Source: DASTPP01 sp035762175
GTDB lineage: Bacteria > Myxococcota_A > Polyangia > Polyangiales > Polyangiaceae
Direction: 5' to 3'
Assembly (NCBI GenBank): GCA_035762175.1
Contig: DASTPP010000146.1
Coordinates: forward strand, 1 to 64,000
DNA length: 64,000 nucleotides
Shown here: positions 51,959 to 59,182 of the stretch, piece by piece
Numbering within the stretch: position 1 is the first letter of the stretch
Layout: the number at the start of each line of letters is the position of its first letter
Notes under the pieces: generated by a model
Database searches by the model: none
Seen by the model: only the letters and a program-made list of their open reading frames with translations
Told to the model about the DNA's origin: nothing
Program-made: the position numbers and the translations under genes

Positions 51959-52897
51959 ATGAAGATCGTCAGCTGGAACGTCAACGGCATGCGCTCCGTC
52001 TTGCGCAAGGGCTTCGACTCGTGTCTGCGCGGCCTCTCGCCCGACGTGTTGTGCCTGCAAGAGGTGCGCGCCGAGTGGCACGAGGTGCCCGACGGGCACC
52101 GCGCCGCGCTCGAGCGCGAGTACGACGTGTGCTGGTTCGCCTGCCAGCGCAAGAAGGGTTACGCCGGCAGCGCCACGCTCTCGCGCAGCGGGCTGCCCTT
52201 CGCGCACGCGCCCGGGCTCGGCCTGGGCGATTACGACTGCGAGGGGCGCATCGTCGTCAGCACGCACCCGGCGTTCACGCTGATCGCGGGCTACTTTCCC
52301 AACGCCTCGGCCGAGCTCGTGCGGCTGCCGTACAAGCGCGCCTTCGCCCGCGACCTCGCCCGCATCGTGCGCGAGCGGCACGCGAGGGGCGAGCGGCTCG
52401 TCGTCGTCGGCGACATGAACGTCGCCCCCGAAGAGATCGATCTCGCGCGCCCGGCCGCCAACCGCCAGAACCCGGGCTTCACCGACGAAGAGCGCGAAGA
52501 CTTCCGGGGCTACCTCGCCGCGGGGCTCGTCGACGTGCTGCGCGAGCGCAACCCGGGCGTGCCCGGGCTCTACACCTGGTGGACGCAGCGCGGCGGCGCC
52601 CGCGCCCGCAACGTCGGGTGGCGCATCGACCTCTTTCTCGTCAGCCGCGAGCTCATGCCGCTCGTGCGCGACGCGCGCATTCACCCCGAGGTCGCCGGCT
52701 CCGACCACTGCCCGATCAGCCTCGAGCTCGATCTGCCCGCGGCCGAAGCGGTCTCGAAGCGCGCCGCCGCGCCGCCGCTCGAGGCCGCGAGCGCGGTCGA
52801 GCCGGCCCGCGCCGCGGGGCCCCGGCGCGCCCCGGCGCGCCTGCCGGCGCGGTCGTCGGGGCGCCGCCCGGCCGACAAGACCCGCGCGGCGCCGTGA
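51959..52897 (+). CDS. xth: Exonuclease III family AP endonuclease
   Basis: 312 residues. All EEP-family catalytic segments are present: MKIVSWNVNGMR, VLCLQEVRAE (metal Glu), GDMNVAPEEIDLA (Asp/Asn pair), NVGWRIDLFLVS and AGSDHCPISLEL (catalytic His). These define ExoIII-type AP endonucleases of base-excision repair. The last 55 residues are a disordered Ala/Pro/Arg tail not needed for activity. The start is ATG 51959. It converges on the HugZ-like gene, and the open frames overlap by 217 bp at their ends, though the HugZ domain itself does not reach that far. Confidence 0.95.
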   Translation: MKIVSWNVNGMRSVLRKGFDSCLRGLSPDVLCLQEVRAEWHEVPDGHRAALEREYDVCWFACQRKKGYAGSATLSRSGLPFAHAPGLGLGDYDCEGRIVVSTHPAFTLIAGYFPNASAELVRLPYKRAFARDLARIVRERHARGERLVVVGDMNVAPEEIDLARPAANRQNPGFTDEEREDFRGYLAAGLVDVLRERNPGVPGLYTWWTQRGGARARNVGWRIDLFLVSRELMPLVRDARIHPEVAGSDHCPISLELDLPAAEAVSKRAAAPPLEAASAVEPARAAGPRRAPARLPARSSGRRPADKTRAAP

Positions 52898-53760
52898 GCG
52901 GCCGGGCCGCGGCGAGGGGCGCGAGGCCGGGGTAAACCGGCCGCGTGCCCCGCGGGCGCCGCGCCGCCGATCGCCCGGGCGCGCCGCACCAGCGCCACCA
53001 TGGCGCGGCGCACCTCGTCGCTCGTGGCGACCGGCTCGTCGAAGGCGAGGCGCACCGCGCGCGGGCCCTCGGGGGTCGTGACGGCCAGCTCGAAGCCGTA
53101 GCGGTCGACCGCCGTCATCGTGGCGCCCGTCGCGTCGGCCACCTTGGCCAGGGCCGTGGCGTAGGCGAGCACCGCGCTCGCGTGGTCGTCGTTCATGTGC
53201 TCGAGAATGCCCGCGGCGGCGTCGGCGAGGGGGTCGGGCTCGGCGGCGGCGTACTCGTCGGCGCCGACCCACGACATGCGGCCGAAGCCGCCGACGTAGC
53301 GCAGGGCGCGGGGCTCGAGGCGGTAGAACGCGAAGTCTTTGAAGTCGACGTAATACGCGGCCCCCGGCTGCTGCCGCAAGAACGCCTCGCGCACCGGCGC
53401 GATCTCGTCGCCCTCGACCTTCGCGCAGGCGCCGAGAATCGTGACCCGCCCCACCGCCAGCGGCTCGTCGTGGCCGCCGAGCGGCTCGGTGAGCAGCGCC
53501 GAGGCGTCGCTGCAGGCGTGCAGGTTGCCGGTATGCTCGGCCAGCTCGGACAACAAAAAGAGGGGCCGCCCCCGCGCGTCGGCGGCCACCGTGACCAGCG
53601 ACCCGTAGGGGAAGCCCGCCGGCTCGCGGGCGATCGTCGAGAGCGTCGCCGACTTCGCCCGGGCGACCAGGGTGCGGCAGCGCTCGGCGTGGCTGGGCGC
53701 CGGCACCTTCGCGGGGGCGACGTCTTCTCTGGACGCGGGTCGTTGGTGCTCGTTGGCCAT
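52681..53760 (-). CDS. HugZ-like FMN-binding split-barrel protein with DUF2470
   Basis: From ATG 53760 about 260 residues are natural: a pyridoxamine-oxidase-like split barrel (ATLSTIAREPAGFPYGSLVT, LFLLSELAEHTGNL, PGAAYYVDFKDFAFYRLEP, LRYVGGFGRMSWV) followed by DUF2470 (ILEHMNDDHASAVLAYATALA, GFELAVTTPEGPRAVRLAF). This matches HugZ-type haem-degrading enzymes or the related HutZ. After about residue 270 the sequence is Arg/Ala-rich and only stays open by chance to 52681, overlapping the ExoIII gene. The true end is probably near 52950, lost through an indel or missing stop. Confidence 0.83.
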   Translation of the reverse strand: MANEHQRPASREDVAPAKVPAPSHAERCRTLVARAKSATLSTIAREPAGFPYGSLVTVAADARGRPLFLLSELAEHTGNLHACSDASALLTEPLGGHDEPLAVGRVTILGACAKVEGDEIAPVREAFLRQQPGAAYYVDFKDFAFYRLEPRALRYVGGFGRMSWVGADEYAAAEPDPLADAAAGILEHMNDDHASAVLAYATALAKVADATGATMTAVDRYGFELAVTTPEGPRAVRLAFDEPVATSDEVRRAMVALVRRARAIGGAAPAGHAAGLPRPRAPRRGPAAHGAARVLSAGRRPDDRAGRRAGARRGPAARAGSTALAASSGGAAARFETASAAGRSSSRLIGQWSEPATSG

Positions 53761-53853
53761 GGCCACGGCATAGCACCGCGCCCGTCGGGCCGCCGCCCCC
53801 GCGCCCGCGCGTGGGCATCGCCACCTGCCGCGCCCTGTGCTGATCTATCCGCG

Positions 53854-54633
53854 ATGAACGACGCGGCGTTGCTGGCGGCCTTCGACGAGCAGATGCGCAA
53901 GAACGCCCCCGGCGACGGCACCGGCGCGACCGTCGAACGGTCGGGGCGCGTCGTGCGCTATCTGAGCCCCGACCCGGCCGGCTGGTCGGCGATCATTTGG
54001 TCTGATCTCGACGAGGCGTCCGCCGACGGCGCCATCGACGAGCAGGTGCGCTTCTTCGCCGGCCGCGGGCAGGCCTTCGAGTGGAAGCACTACGCCCACG
54101 ATCGCCCCGCCGACCTGCCCGCCCGCCTGCTCGCCGCCGGCTTCGAGCCGGGCGACGAAGAGGCGCTGATGGTCGCCGAGGTCTCTCGCCTCGATCTCGG
54201 CGCCGCCCTGCCGCCCGACCTGCGCCTCGCGCGCGTGCGCGACGCCGCCGGCGTCGACCTCGTCGTGCGCGCCCACGAAGAGGTCTTCGGCGTCGAGCAC
54301 GGCTGGCTCCGTCAGGCGATGCTCGCGCAGCTCGAGCGCGCGCCCGATGCGATGGCCGCCTTCGTCGCGCTCGCGGGCGAGGCGCCCGTGTGCTCGGGGC
54401 GCGTCGAGTTCCACCCGGGGGCCGACTTCGCGAGCCTCTGGGGCGGCGGCACGCTGCCCGCCTTCCGGGGCCGGGGCGTCTACCGGGCGCTCGTCGCCGC
54501 GCGGGCGCGCCTCGCCGCCGAGCGCGGCGTGCGCTACCTGCAGGTCGACGCCTCGCCCGAGAGCCGGCCCATCCTCGAGCGGCTCGGCTTCCGGAGGCTC
54601 AGCAGCACGACGCCCTATCTGCGTGCGCCGTAG
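53854..54633 (+). CDS. GNAT-family N-acetyltransferase
   Basis: 259 residues. The C-terminal GNAT core has the acetyl-CoA binding loop LPAFRGRGVYRALVAARA and the following RYLQVDASPESRPILERLGF. The N-terminal half resembles a second, degenerate GNAT-like lobe (WSDLDEASADGAIDEQVRFF; LLAAGFEPGDEEALMVAEV). The substrate is not predictable. Start ATG 53854, divergent from HugZ with a 93-bp gap. Confidence 0.9.
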   Translation: MNDAALLAAFDEQMRKNAPGDGTGATVERSGRVVRYLSPDPAGWSAIIWSDLDEASADGAIDEQVRFFAGRGQAFEWKHYAHDRPADLPARLLAAGFEPGDEEALMVAEVSRLDLGAALPPDLRLARVRDAAGVDLVVRAHEEVFGVEHGWLRQAMLAQLERAPDAMAAFVALAGEAPVCSGRVEFHPGADFASLWGGGTLPAFRGRGVYRALVAARARLAAERGVRYLQVDASPESRPILERLGFRRLSSTTPYLRAP

Positions 54634-55123
54634 GGTGCCAGCTTCGGGCCGGTGGGCACCGGATTCGTACACACTTGAATCACCCGTTCCCCGCGCCGGA
54701 CGTAGCGCCGGGCGTAGCGGCCCCGACGCAGGTGCGGCGAGCACGCCGCGCCCGCTCGCCGCTCGGGGCCCTCGGCGCGATGCCCTCGCTTTCGGGGGCG
54801 CTCGGGGGTGGAGGGCGTCGGGCCCGGCGCTTCGCGTCCATGCGCGGGGCGTGCCCGGGGGCAACGCATTCGGATAGGGTGCGGCCCCGCGCTATCTGTT
54901 GGCCACAGAAAGCTTTAGCGCGGTCGGACGCAACCGCTGCAGGCGATCGGGCTGCGAAAGCCCAAAAAGCGCCTTGCCCGGCCGGGTGTCATACTGTACT
55001 ACACGTGGGTGACCGTTCGGCGAGGGGGAGGCCTGCGACGAACGTCATCTTTCTTACTTTGTGCGTCGGGGCGAGAGAGCGCCCGGGTCGCCGGTCTTTC
55101 CAATTTCGATAATGGGGTTTTCC
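54634..55123. other. Intergenic region upstream of the PLA2-like lipoprotein
   Basis: About 490 bases. The segment 54880-55110 is less GC-rich, with CACAGAAAGCTTTAGC and GTCATACTGTACTACACG stretches that probably hold the promoter. TTGCCC (54974) and TACTAC (54997) are a possible weak -35/-10 pair with 17-bp spacing. No gene seen. Confidence 0.4.
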
Positions 55124-55747
55124 ATGAAAAAGAAACGTTTCTCGTTCGGGGTCATGGTGGTTCCGCTGGTTGCGTTGGCCGCGGCGGCCTGTGCGACCGA
55201 AGAGGGGGCGAACGGCTCGTCGAGCGACGCGTTCACCGACCGCTCGTGCGCCGGGCCCGAGGGGCCGCCCGCGGCGAGCCCCTTCGCCGACCCGCCGCGC
55301 TGCGAGATGCGGCCCATCTTGGTTGACGGGGCGCTGACGACCGACGACGAGCGCGCGCGCTGGTGCGAGTATGGCTCGTGCGGCCGCTCGGGCGAGGCCT
55401 CGTGTCGGCTCGTCGACGAGCAGGTGGTCGCGCGCACCTTCGTCGAGTGCGACACGGGCGCGGTCAAGTGTCAGCGCTGTGGCTTCCGCCAGGTCGAGTG
55501 CGGCACGACGCAGGGCTGCGTCGAGCACGACGCCTGCTACGACGAGCGGTTGCGCAACAACGAGATCGACAGCTTCAGCCTCTTCATGGCGCTGCGGGCG
55601 TACTGCGACGCGCCGATCGCGGCCGAGTACCCGATCTCGGAGTGGTCGGCCTGGATGCGCGGCGAGCCCGGCCCGAGCGGCTTCGAGTTCTTCTTGCCCT
55701 ACCAGGAAGAGCTCGGCTGCGAGGTGCTCGAAGGCGCCTGCCAGTGA
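55124..55747 (+). CDS. Lipoprotein with phospholipase A2-like Cys/His motif
   Basis: 207 residues. MKKKRFSFGVMVVPLVALAA is a signal peptide ending in the lipobox AAAC. The mature part has fourteen Cys. The segment KCQRCGFRQVEC ... GCVEHDACYDERL contains CxxHDxCY, the active-site signature of secreted phospholipases A2 (His-Asp pair; Ca loop less clear). Prokaryotic PLA2-like domains occur in secreted proteins of bacteria. The remaining length and disulfide pattern fit, but the Ca-binding loop is not obvious, so this is moderate. ATG 55124 is preferred to ATG 55112. Confidence 0.65.
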   Translation: MKKKRFSFGVMVVPLVALAAAACATEEGANGSSSDAFTDRSCAGPEGPPAASPFADPPRCEMRPILVDGALTTDDERARWCEYGSCGRSGEASCRLVDEQVVARTFVECDTGAVKCQRCGFRQVECGTTQGCVEHDACYDERLRNNEIDSFSLFMALRAYCDAPIAAEYPISEWSAWMRGEPGPSGFEFFLPYQEELGCEVLEGACQ

Positions 55748-55790
55748 GCCCCGGCGAGCCGGCCCGCGCGGGGGCCCGCCCGCGTCCGCG

Positions 55791-56630
55791 TCAGCCGCCG
55801 AAGTTCTGCGTCCAGTAGTGGCCGAAGCGCGAGCCGGGCCGGAAGGCGTAGCCGACGCCGAGGAAGCGGAACTCGCGGCTCATCAGGTTCGAGCAGTGCC
55901 CCGGGCTCTGCACCCACTGGTCGACGACGGCCTCGGCCGTGGCGCGCCCGGCGGCGATGTTCTCGCCGATGGCGCCGCCCCCGTAGCCCGCGGCGCGCAC
56001 GCGCGTGACCATCGTGCGCCCGTCGCGCGAGGTGTGATCGAAATAGTCTTGGGTCGCCATGTCCTGGCTGTGGCCGCGCGCGGCGGCGTGCAGCGCAGGG
56101 TGCGGCTCGAGCGGGGCGGCGGGCCCGAAGGGTTGGTTTCCGCACTGGGCGCCGCGCGACCTGACGGCGTTGACGCGCACGAGCACCTCGTGCTCGAGGG
56201 CGGCCCAGGCGGGCGGGTGGCTGCCGGGGGGCGGGGCGGGGCCCGGCGGCGCGGTCGGCACCGGCCAGGGGCCGCCGCCCGGAAACCAAGCGCTCGGCGG
56301 GGGCAAGGCGAGGCCCGGCGGCAGCGGCAGGCCCCAGGGGGCGGGCGGGGCCCCTTGGGTCGCCGGGGGCGGGGCGTGGCCGGGCGGATACCCGCCTTGG
56401 GGATAGCCGCCTTGGGGATAGCCGCCTTGGGGATAGCCACCTTGGGGATAGCCACCTTGCGGATACCCGCCTTGCGGATAGCCGCCGGGGGGCGGGTAGC
56501 CGGGCTGCGGGGGTGGCGCCGTCGAGCGGGAGGGGCAGGCGAGGGCGCCGAGGGCGAGGGCGGCGAGGCCGGCCCGCAGGCCCAAGCTCGGGCGGGGGCT
56601 CTCTCTCGGTCGAGCTTGGCGGGCGATCAC
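55791..56630 (-). CDS. CAP/SCP-domain lipoprotein with GGYPQ repeats
   Basis: About 279 residues from GTG 56630 (an ATG at 56711 adds a basic extension). A signal (LRAGLAALALGALAC) is followed by seven GGYPQ repeats and a Pro-rich spacer. The C-terminal 130 residues are a CAP domain: VLVRVNAVRSRGAQC, LHAAARGHSQDMATQDYFDHTS, GAIGENIAAGRATAEAVVDQW and SPGHCSNLMSREFRFLGVGY. CAP proteins are extracellular, some with lipid binding. It converges with the PLA2-like gene with a short gap; both may act at the cell surface. Confidence 0.88.
   Translation of the reverse strand: MIARQARPRESPRPSLGLRAGLAALALGALACPSRSTAPPPQPGYPPPGGYPQGGYPQGGYPQGGYPQGGYPQGGYPQGGYPPGHAPPPATQGAPPAPWGLPLPPGLALPPPSAWFPGGGPWPVPTAPPGPAPPPGSHPPAWAALEHEVLVRVNAVRSRGAQCGNQPFGPAAPLEPHPALHAAARGHSQDMATQDYFDHTSRDGRTMVTRVRAAGYGGGAIGENIAAGRATAEAVVDQWVQSPGHCSNLMSREFRFLGVGYAFRPGSRFGHYWTQNFGG
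56386..56490. repeat. 15-bp coding repeat, seven units (GGYPQ)
   Basis: Seven copies of GGATAGCCGCCTTGG-type 15-mers in the CAP lipoprotein gene. It is a coding microsatellite that can change unit number without shifting the frame. Confidence 0.85.
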
Positions 56631-56934
56631 CTTGAGGCGAGGTCGAGCGTGTGGGGCGGGGCGCTCGCCGTACGGGCGGGGCGGGGGGCGTGCGGGCGAG
56701 GTGACGGCCATCGGCCGACGGGACGATAGCAGAGCGAGCGGGGTGGGGCCGGCGGGCGGCCCGGTCGGCGCGAGCTGGGGTGTTCGCGTGGCGGGGCTAC
56801 GGACGCGCCGGGGAAGATCGTCGGTACGTGCGACGTAAGAGGCCGACCTTCGGCCCGGCCCTTAGCTCGATAACGAGGCGACGACGTGGGTGAATTGGTG
56901 AGGGTGACGAACGTCTGTCCGGCGGCGATGGTTT

Positions 56935-56950
56935 TTCTAAAGACTTAGAA
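56935..56950. promoter_or_regulatory. Perfect 16-bp palindrome TTCTAA-AGAC-TTAGAA
   Basis: Two 6-bp arms with a 4-bp centre, in the AT-richest part of the gap upstream of the CAP gene. The geometry (6-4-6) equals that of the XRE operators at 5914-6066, although the sequence differs. It is a candidate regulator-binding site. Confidence 0.4.
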
Positions 56951-57002
56951 GCCCCTCTACGACGGCGGGGGCTCGCGCCCGGCCCTTGGTGGCGTGCAGC
57001 AA

Positions 57003-57046
57003 GGCAAAAGAAGCCCCGCGACGCCGAGCGGGCGTGCCTGCGGGGC
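57003..57046 (-). terminator. Hairpin terminator, minus strand
   Basis: GCCCCGC (57013-57019) pairs with GCGGGGC (57040-57046), with a nested ACGCC/GGCGT stem inside. On the minus strand the hairpin is followed by TTCTTTTG (57012-57003), giving an intrinsic terminator that stops leftward transcription coming from the Ro60 side. Confidence 0.55.
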
Positions 57047-57224
57047 GGTGGCACGGGCGCTGCAAAGCCTGGTTGGCGTCCGGACGCCGCCCGAGGCCCC
57101 CCGCGCGGCGCGCGACGCGGGCCGAGCCTCGGCGGCCCCGGGCCTTTCAGGGTAGGCCAGTCGGCCGAGCGATCGGCAGAATGCGCCGCATCGTGGGGTC
57201 GCCCGCGGGGGCAGGGAGGCACGG

Positions 57225-57401
57225 GGTTACTTCGAAATTACGCCGATCGGCGCGGGTTCGAATCTCGCCCCGACACGAAGCGGAGGGCGCGGGGGCGGCG
57301 GGCCTCGGCGCGGGCAAGAGGGTTCTGGCGGGCAGTGAGCGATCCGGTTACTTCGTTAGGGTTACGAAACAACACCGGGCGCGTGTTCTCCCGCCTTTTT
57401 T
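57225..57401 (+). ncRNA. Candidate YrlA-type Y RNA with tRNA-like arm, upstream of Ro60
   Basis: The T-arm GCGGG-TTCGAAT-CTCGC (57252-57268) is a near-perfect tRNA T stem-loop, yet no tRNA fits around it: no acceptor strand, no anticodon arm. The stretch GTTACTTCG at 57226-57234 can pair with CGAAACAAC at 57365-57373 (GTT/AAC and TTCG/CGAA around an AC/AC internal loop), enclosing the T-arm and a small CTG-GCGGG-CAG hairpin (57325-57335) that may be D-arm-like. A weak CGGG...CCCG stem and a six-T run (57396-57401) follow. Bacterial Y RNAs are encoded beside Ro60 and YrlA RNAs carry a tRNA-like module between the Ro60-binding strands, which is this order. Exact ends and fold are inference. Confidence 0.55.
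57376..57401 (+). terminator. Terminator-like stem and T run after the candidate Y RNA
   Basis: CGGG (57376-57379) and CCCG (57390-57393) form a short stem, followed by CC and six T (57396-57401). It ends 23 bases before the Ro60 start, so it could terminate a small RNA or attenuate Ro60 transcription. Confidence 0.4.
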
Positions 57402-57424
57402 GGGTCGGAACGGGGAAGGTTACG

Positions 57425-59059
57425 ATGGGCACCTTGAACCGCCGTCGCGTCCGCGGCGGCGGCCCGCCGGCGGGCGGGCACCTCAACTGGATGGGCGGGG
57501 CCTCGTACGAGGTCAGTGATCCGGTCGCCCGGCTGCGCCTGGCGGCCTCGTCGTGCTTCTTCGGCGAGCCGATGTACTACCACCGGGGCGAGGGGGGCGC
57601 GCCCCGCCGCGGGCCGCGGGCGAAGGCCGCGCCGGGCGCCGCGCTGAGCGACGCCGACGTCGATCGGCTGCGCGAGACCTTGCGCGCGATCGATCCGCGC
57701 GCGTGGCGGGGGCTCGGCCCGGCGGAGCTGCTCGAGCGCGCCATCGACGAGGCGCTCGCGGCCGACCCCGAGCGCACGCTCGCCGAGGCGGCGCGGCTGC
57801 GCAACGAAGAGCATATGCGCGCGACGCCGCAGGTGATCTTGGTGCGGGCGGCGAACCTCCCGGCGCTCAAGGGCACGGGCCTGGTGCGCCGGCACGCCAA
57901 GGCGATCGTGCGCCGCGCCGACGAGCCGGCGACGGGCCTCGCCTACCAGCTCGCGCGCTTCGGCAAGCCGGTTCCGAACGCATTGAAGCGGGCGTGGCGC
58001 GAGGCGCTCGCGCGCTTCGACGACTACGAGCTCGCCAAGTATCGCCTCGCCTCGCGCGAGGTGAAGGCGGTCGACGTCGTCAACCTGACGCACCCGAAGT
58101 CGGACGCGGTCGGTCGCCTCGCCCGGGGCGAGCTCGCCCAAGCCGACCGGACCTGGGAGGCGATCGTGTCGGCGAAGGGCTCGAACGCGGCGGCCTGGCG
58201 CGAGGCGCTCGGGGTGATGGGGCACATGGCCCTCTTGCGCAACCTGCGCAACCTGCTCGAGGCGGGGGTCGAGCCGCGCGAGTTCGTCGCGCAGCTCGTG
58301 GCCGGGGCGCCGCGGGGCAAGCAGCTGCCCTTCCGGTATTATAGCGCCTACCGCGCCGTCGGCGACCGGGCGCCCGCGGCGCTGCGCGACGGCATCGAGG
58401 CCTGCCTCGACGCCGCGCTCGCGAACCTGCCGTCGTTCCCCGGCCGGGTGATGTCGCTCTGCGACAACAGCGGCTCGGCCCGCAGCGCGACGACGAGCTC
58501 GCTCGGCACCATGCCGATCGCGACCATCGCCAACCTGAGCGGGGTGCTGACGGGCATGCGCGCGGACGACGGCTACCTCGGCGTCTTCGGCGACCGGCTC
58601 GAGACCTTCTCGGTGCGGCCGCGATCGTCGACCTTCGACCAGCTCGAGTGCGCCGAGCTGCTGGGCGCCGGGGTCGGCGGCGGCACCGAGACGGGCCTCT
58701 GGCTCTTCTGGGACCGCGCCATCCGCGCGCGCGAGCACTGGGACTACGTCTTCGTCTACTCGGACCTGCAGGCCGGCCACGGCGGCCTCTACGGCTCGGA
58801 CCCGGGCGCCTACCGCGACTACCGCTGGGGCGGCACGAAGAACATCGACGTCGCGAAGCTCATCAAGGCCTACCGCGAGAAGGTAAACCCCGACGTCTTG
58901 ATCTTTCTCGTGCAGGTCGCGGGCTACCAGGACACGATCGTGCCCGAGTTCTACGACAAGACGTACGTCTTGGGCGGCTGGGGCGAGGGGCTCTTGCGCT
59001 TCGCCGCCGAGATGGCCGGCCTCGCCCGGCCCGCCCCGCCGCCCGCGCCCGCCGCCTGA
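57425..59059 (+). CDS. rsr: Ro60 ortholog (TROVE-VWA), Y RNA-binding protein
   Basis: 544 residues, the usual bacterial Rsr length. The TROVE region begins NWMGGASYEVSDPVARLRLA, then SSCFFGEPMYYHRGE, and continues through the HEAT-like ring (KAIVRRADEPATGLAYQLARF, KAVDVVNLTHPKSDAVGRLAR, VMGHMALLRNLRNLLEAG). The C-terminal VWA has an intact MIDAS: CDNSGSA (D347), the Thr in GGGTETG and the Asp in VYSDLQAGHG. Ro60 rings bind misfolded RNA and, through Y RNA, can tether exoribonucleases (PNPase in Deinococcus). ATG 57425 follows GGGGAAGG. The leader contains a candidate Y RNA. RtcB/RtcR genes are not in the window. Confidence 0.95.
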   Translation: MGTLNRRRVRGGGPPAGGHLNWMGGASYEVSDPVARLRLAASSCFFGEPMYYHRGEGGAPRRGPRAKAAPGAALSDADVDRLRETLRAIDPRAWRGLGPAELLERAIDEALAADPERTLAEAARLRNEEHMRATPQVILVRAANLPALKGTGLVRRHAKAIVRRADEPATGLAYQLARFGKPVPNALKRAWREALARFDDYELAKYRLASREVKAVDVVNLTHPKSDAVGRLARGELAQADRTWEAIVSAKGSNAAAWREALGVMGHMALLRNLRNLLEAGVEPREFVAQLVAGAPRGKQLPFRYYSAYRAVGDRAPAALRDGIEACLDAALANLPSFPGRVMSLCDNSGSARSATTSSLGTMPIATIANLSGVLTGMRADDGYLGVFGDRLETFSVRPRSSTFDQLECAELLGAGVGGGTETGLWLFWDRAIRAREHWDYVFVYSDLQAGHGGLYGSDPGAYRDYRWGGTKNIDVAKLIKAYREKVNPDVLIFLVQVAGYQDTIVPEFYDKTYVLGGWGEGLLRFAAEMAGLARPAPPPAPAA

Positions 59060-59147
59060 GCGTCCCGACGCGCGAGCGCCTGCCGCCCGCCGCCTGAGCG
59101 TCCCGACGCGCGAGCGGCCACCGCCTGAGCGTTCCGATGCGCGAGCG
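59052..59147 (+). repeat. Triplicated 3' end of the Ro60 gene
   Basis: A unit of about 27 bp starting CCGCCTGAGCGTCCCGACGC occurs at 59052, 59090 and (diverged) 59120. The first copy contains the rsr stop codon (TGA 59057-59059), so the gene's end has been duplicated downstream. This gives two spare TGA codons behind the real stop. Confidence 0.7.
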
Positions 59148-59182
59148 ACCGTCGCCCGCCGCCCCGCGTCGGGGCCCGGCCC

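Larger units (their letters stand above)
56631..57224. other. Intergenic region between the CAP and Ro60/Y RNA genes
   Basis: About 590 bases with no natural coding frame. It includes a perfect palindrome (56935-56950), a strong hairpin with a T-rich tail for the minus strand (57003-57046) and GACGAACG (56906-56913). The less GC-rich part 56830-56960 may contain promoters. Confidence 0.5.
57225..57423 (+). promoter_or_regulatory. Four GGTTAC direct repeats in the Ro60 leader
   Basis: GGTTAC occurs at 57225-57230, 57346-57351, 57360-57365 and 57418-57423. The first two extend to GGTTACTTCG. The last ends one base before the ATG of Ro60 (57425). They may be sites bound by a regulator or by Ro60 itself on the mRNA leader, or strands of the small RNA fold. 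Confidence 0.4.

Noticed and set aside
56906..56913. GACGAACG as a Ro60-binding strand of a Y RNA
   Set aside because: It is more than 300 bases upstream of the T-arm and no complementary strand or T run pairs with it nearby. Kept only as a word worth checking.
57180..57276. Ordinary tRNA gene around the T-arm at 57252-57268
   Set aside because: The seven bases after the T stem (CCCGACA) have no complement at the right distance upstream, and there is no anticodon arm with a 7-base loop in 57225-57250.
57238..57486. Minus-strand protein ending GRDSNPRRSA
   Set aside because: That peptide is the well-known false translation of a tRNA T-loop region; composition and position argue against a gene.
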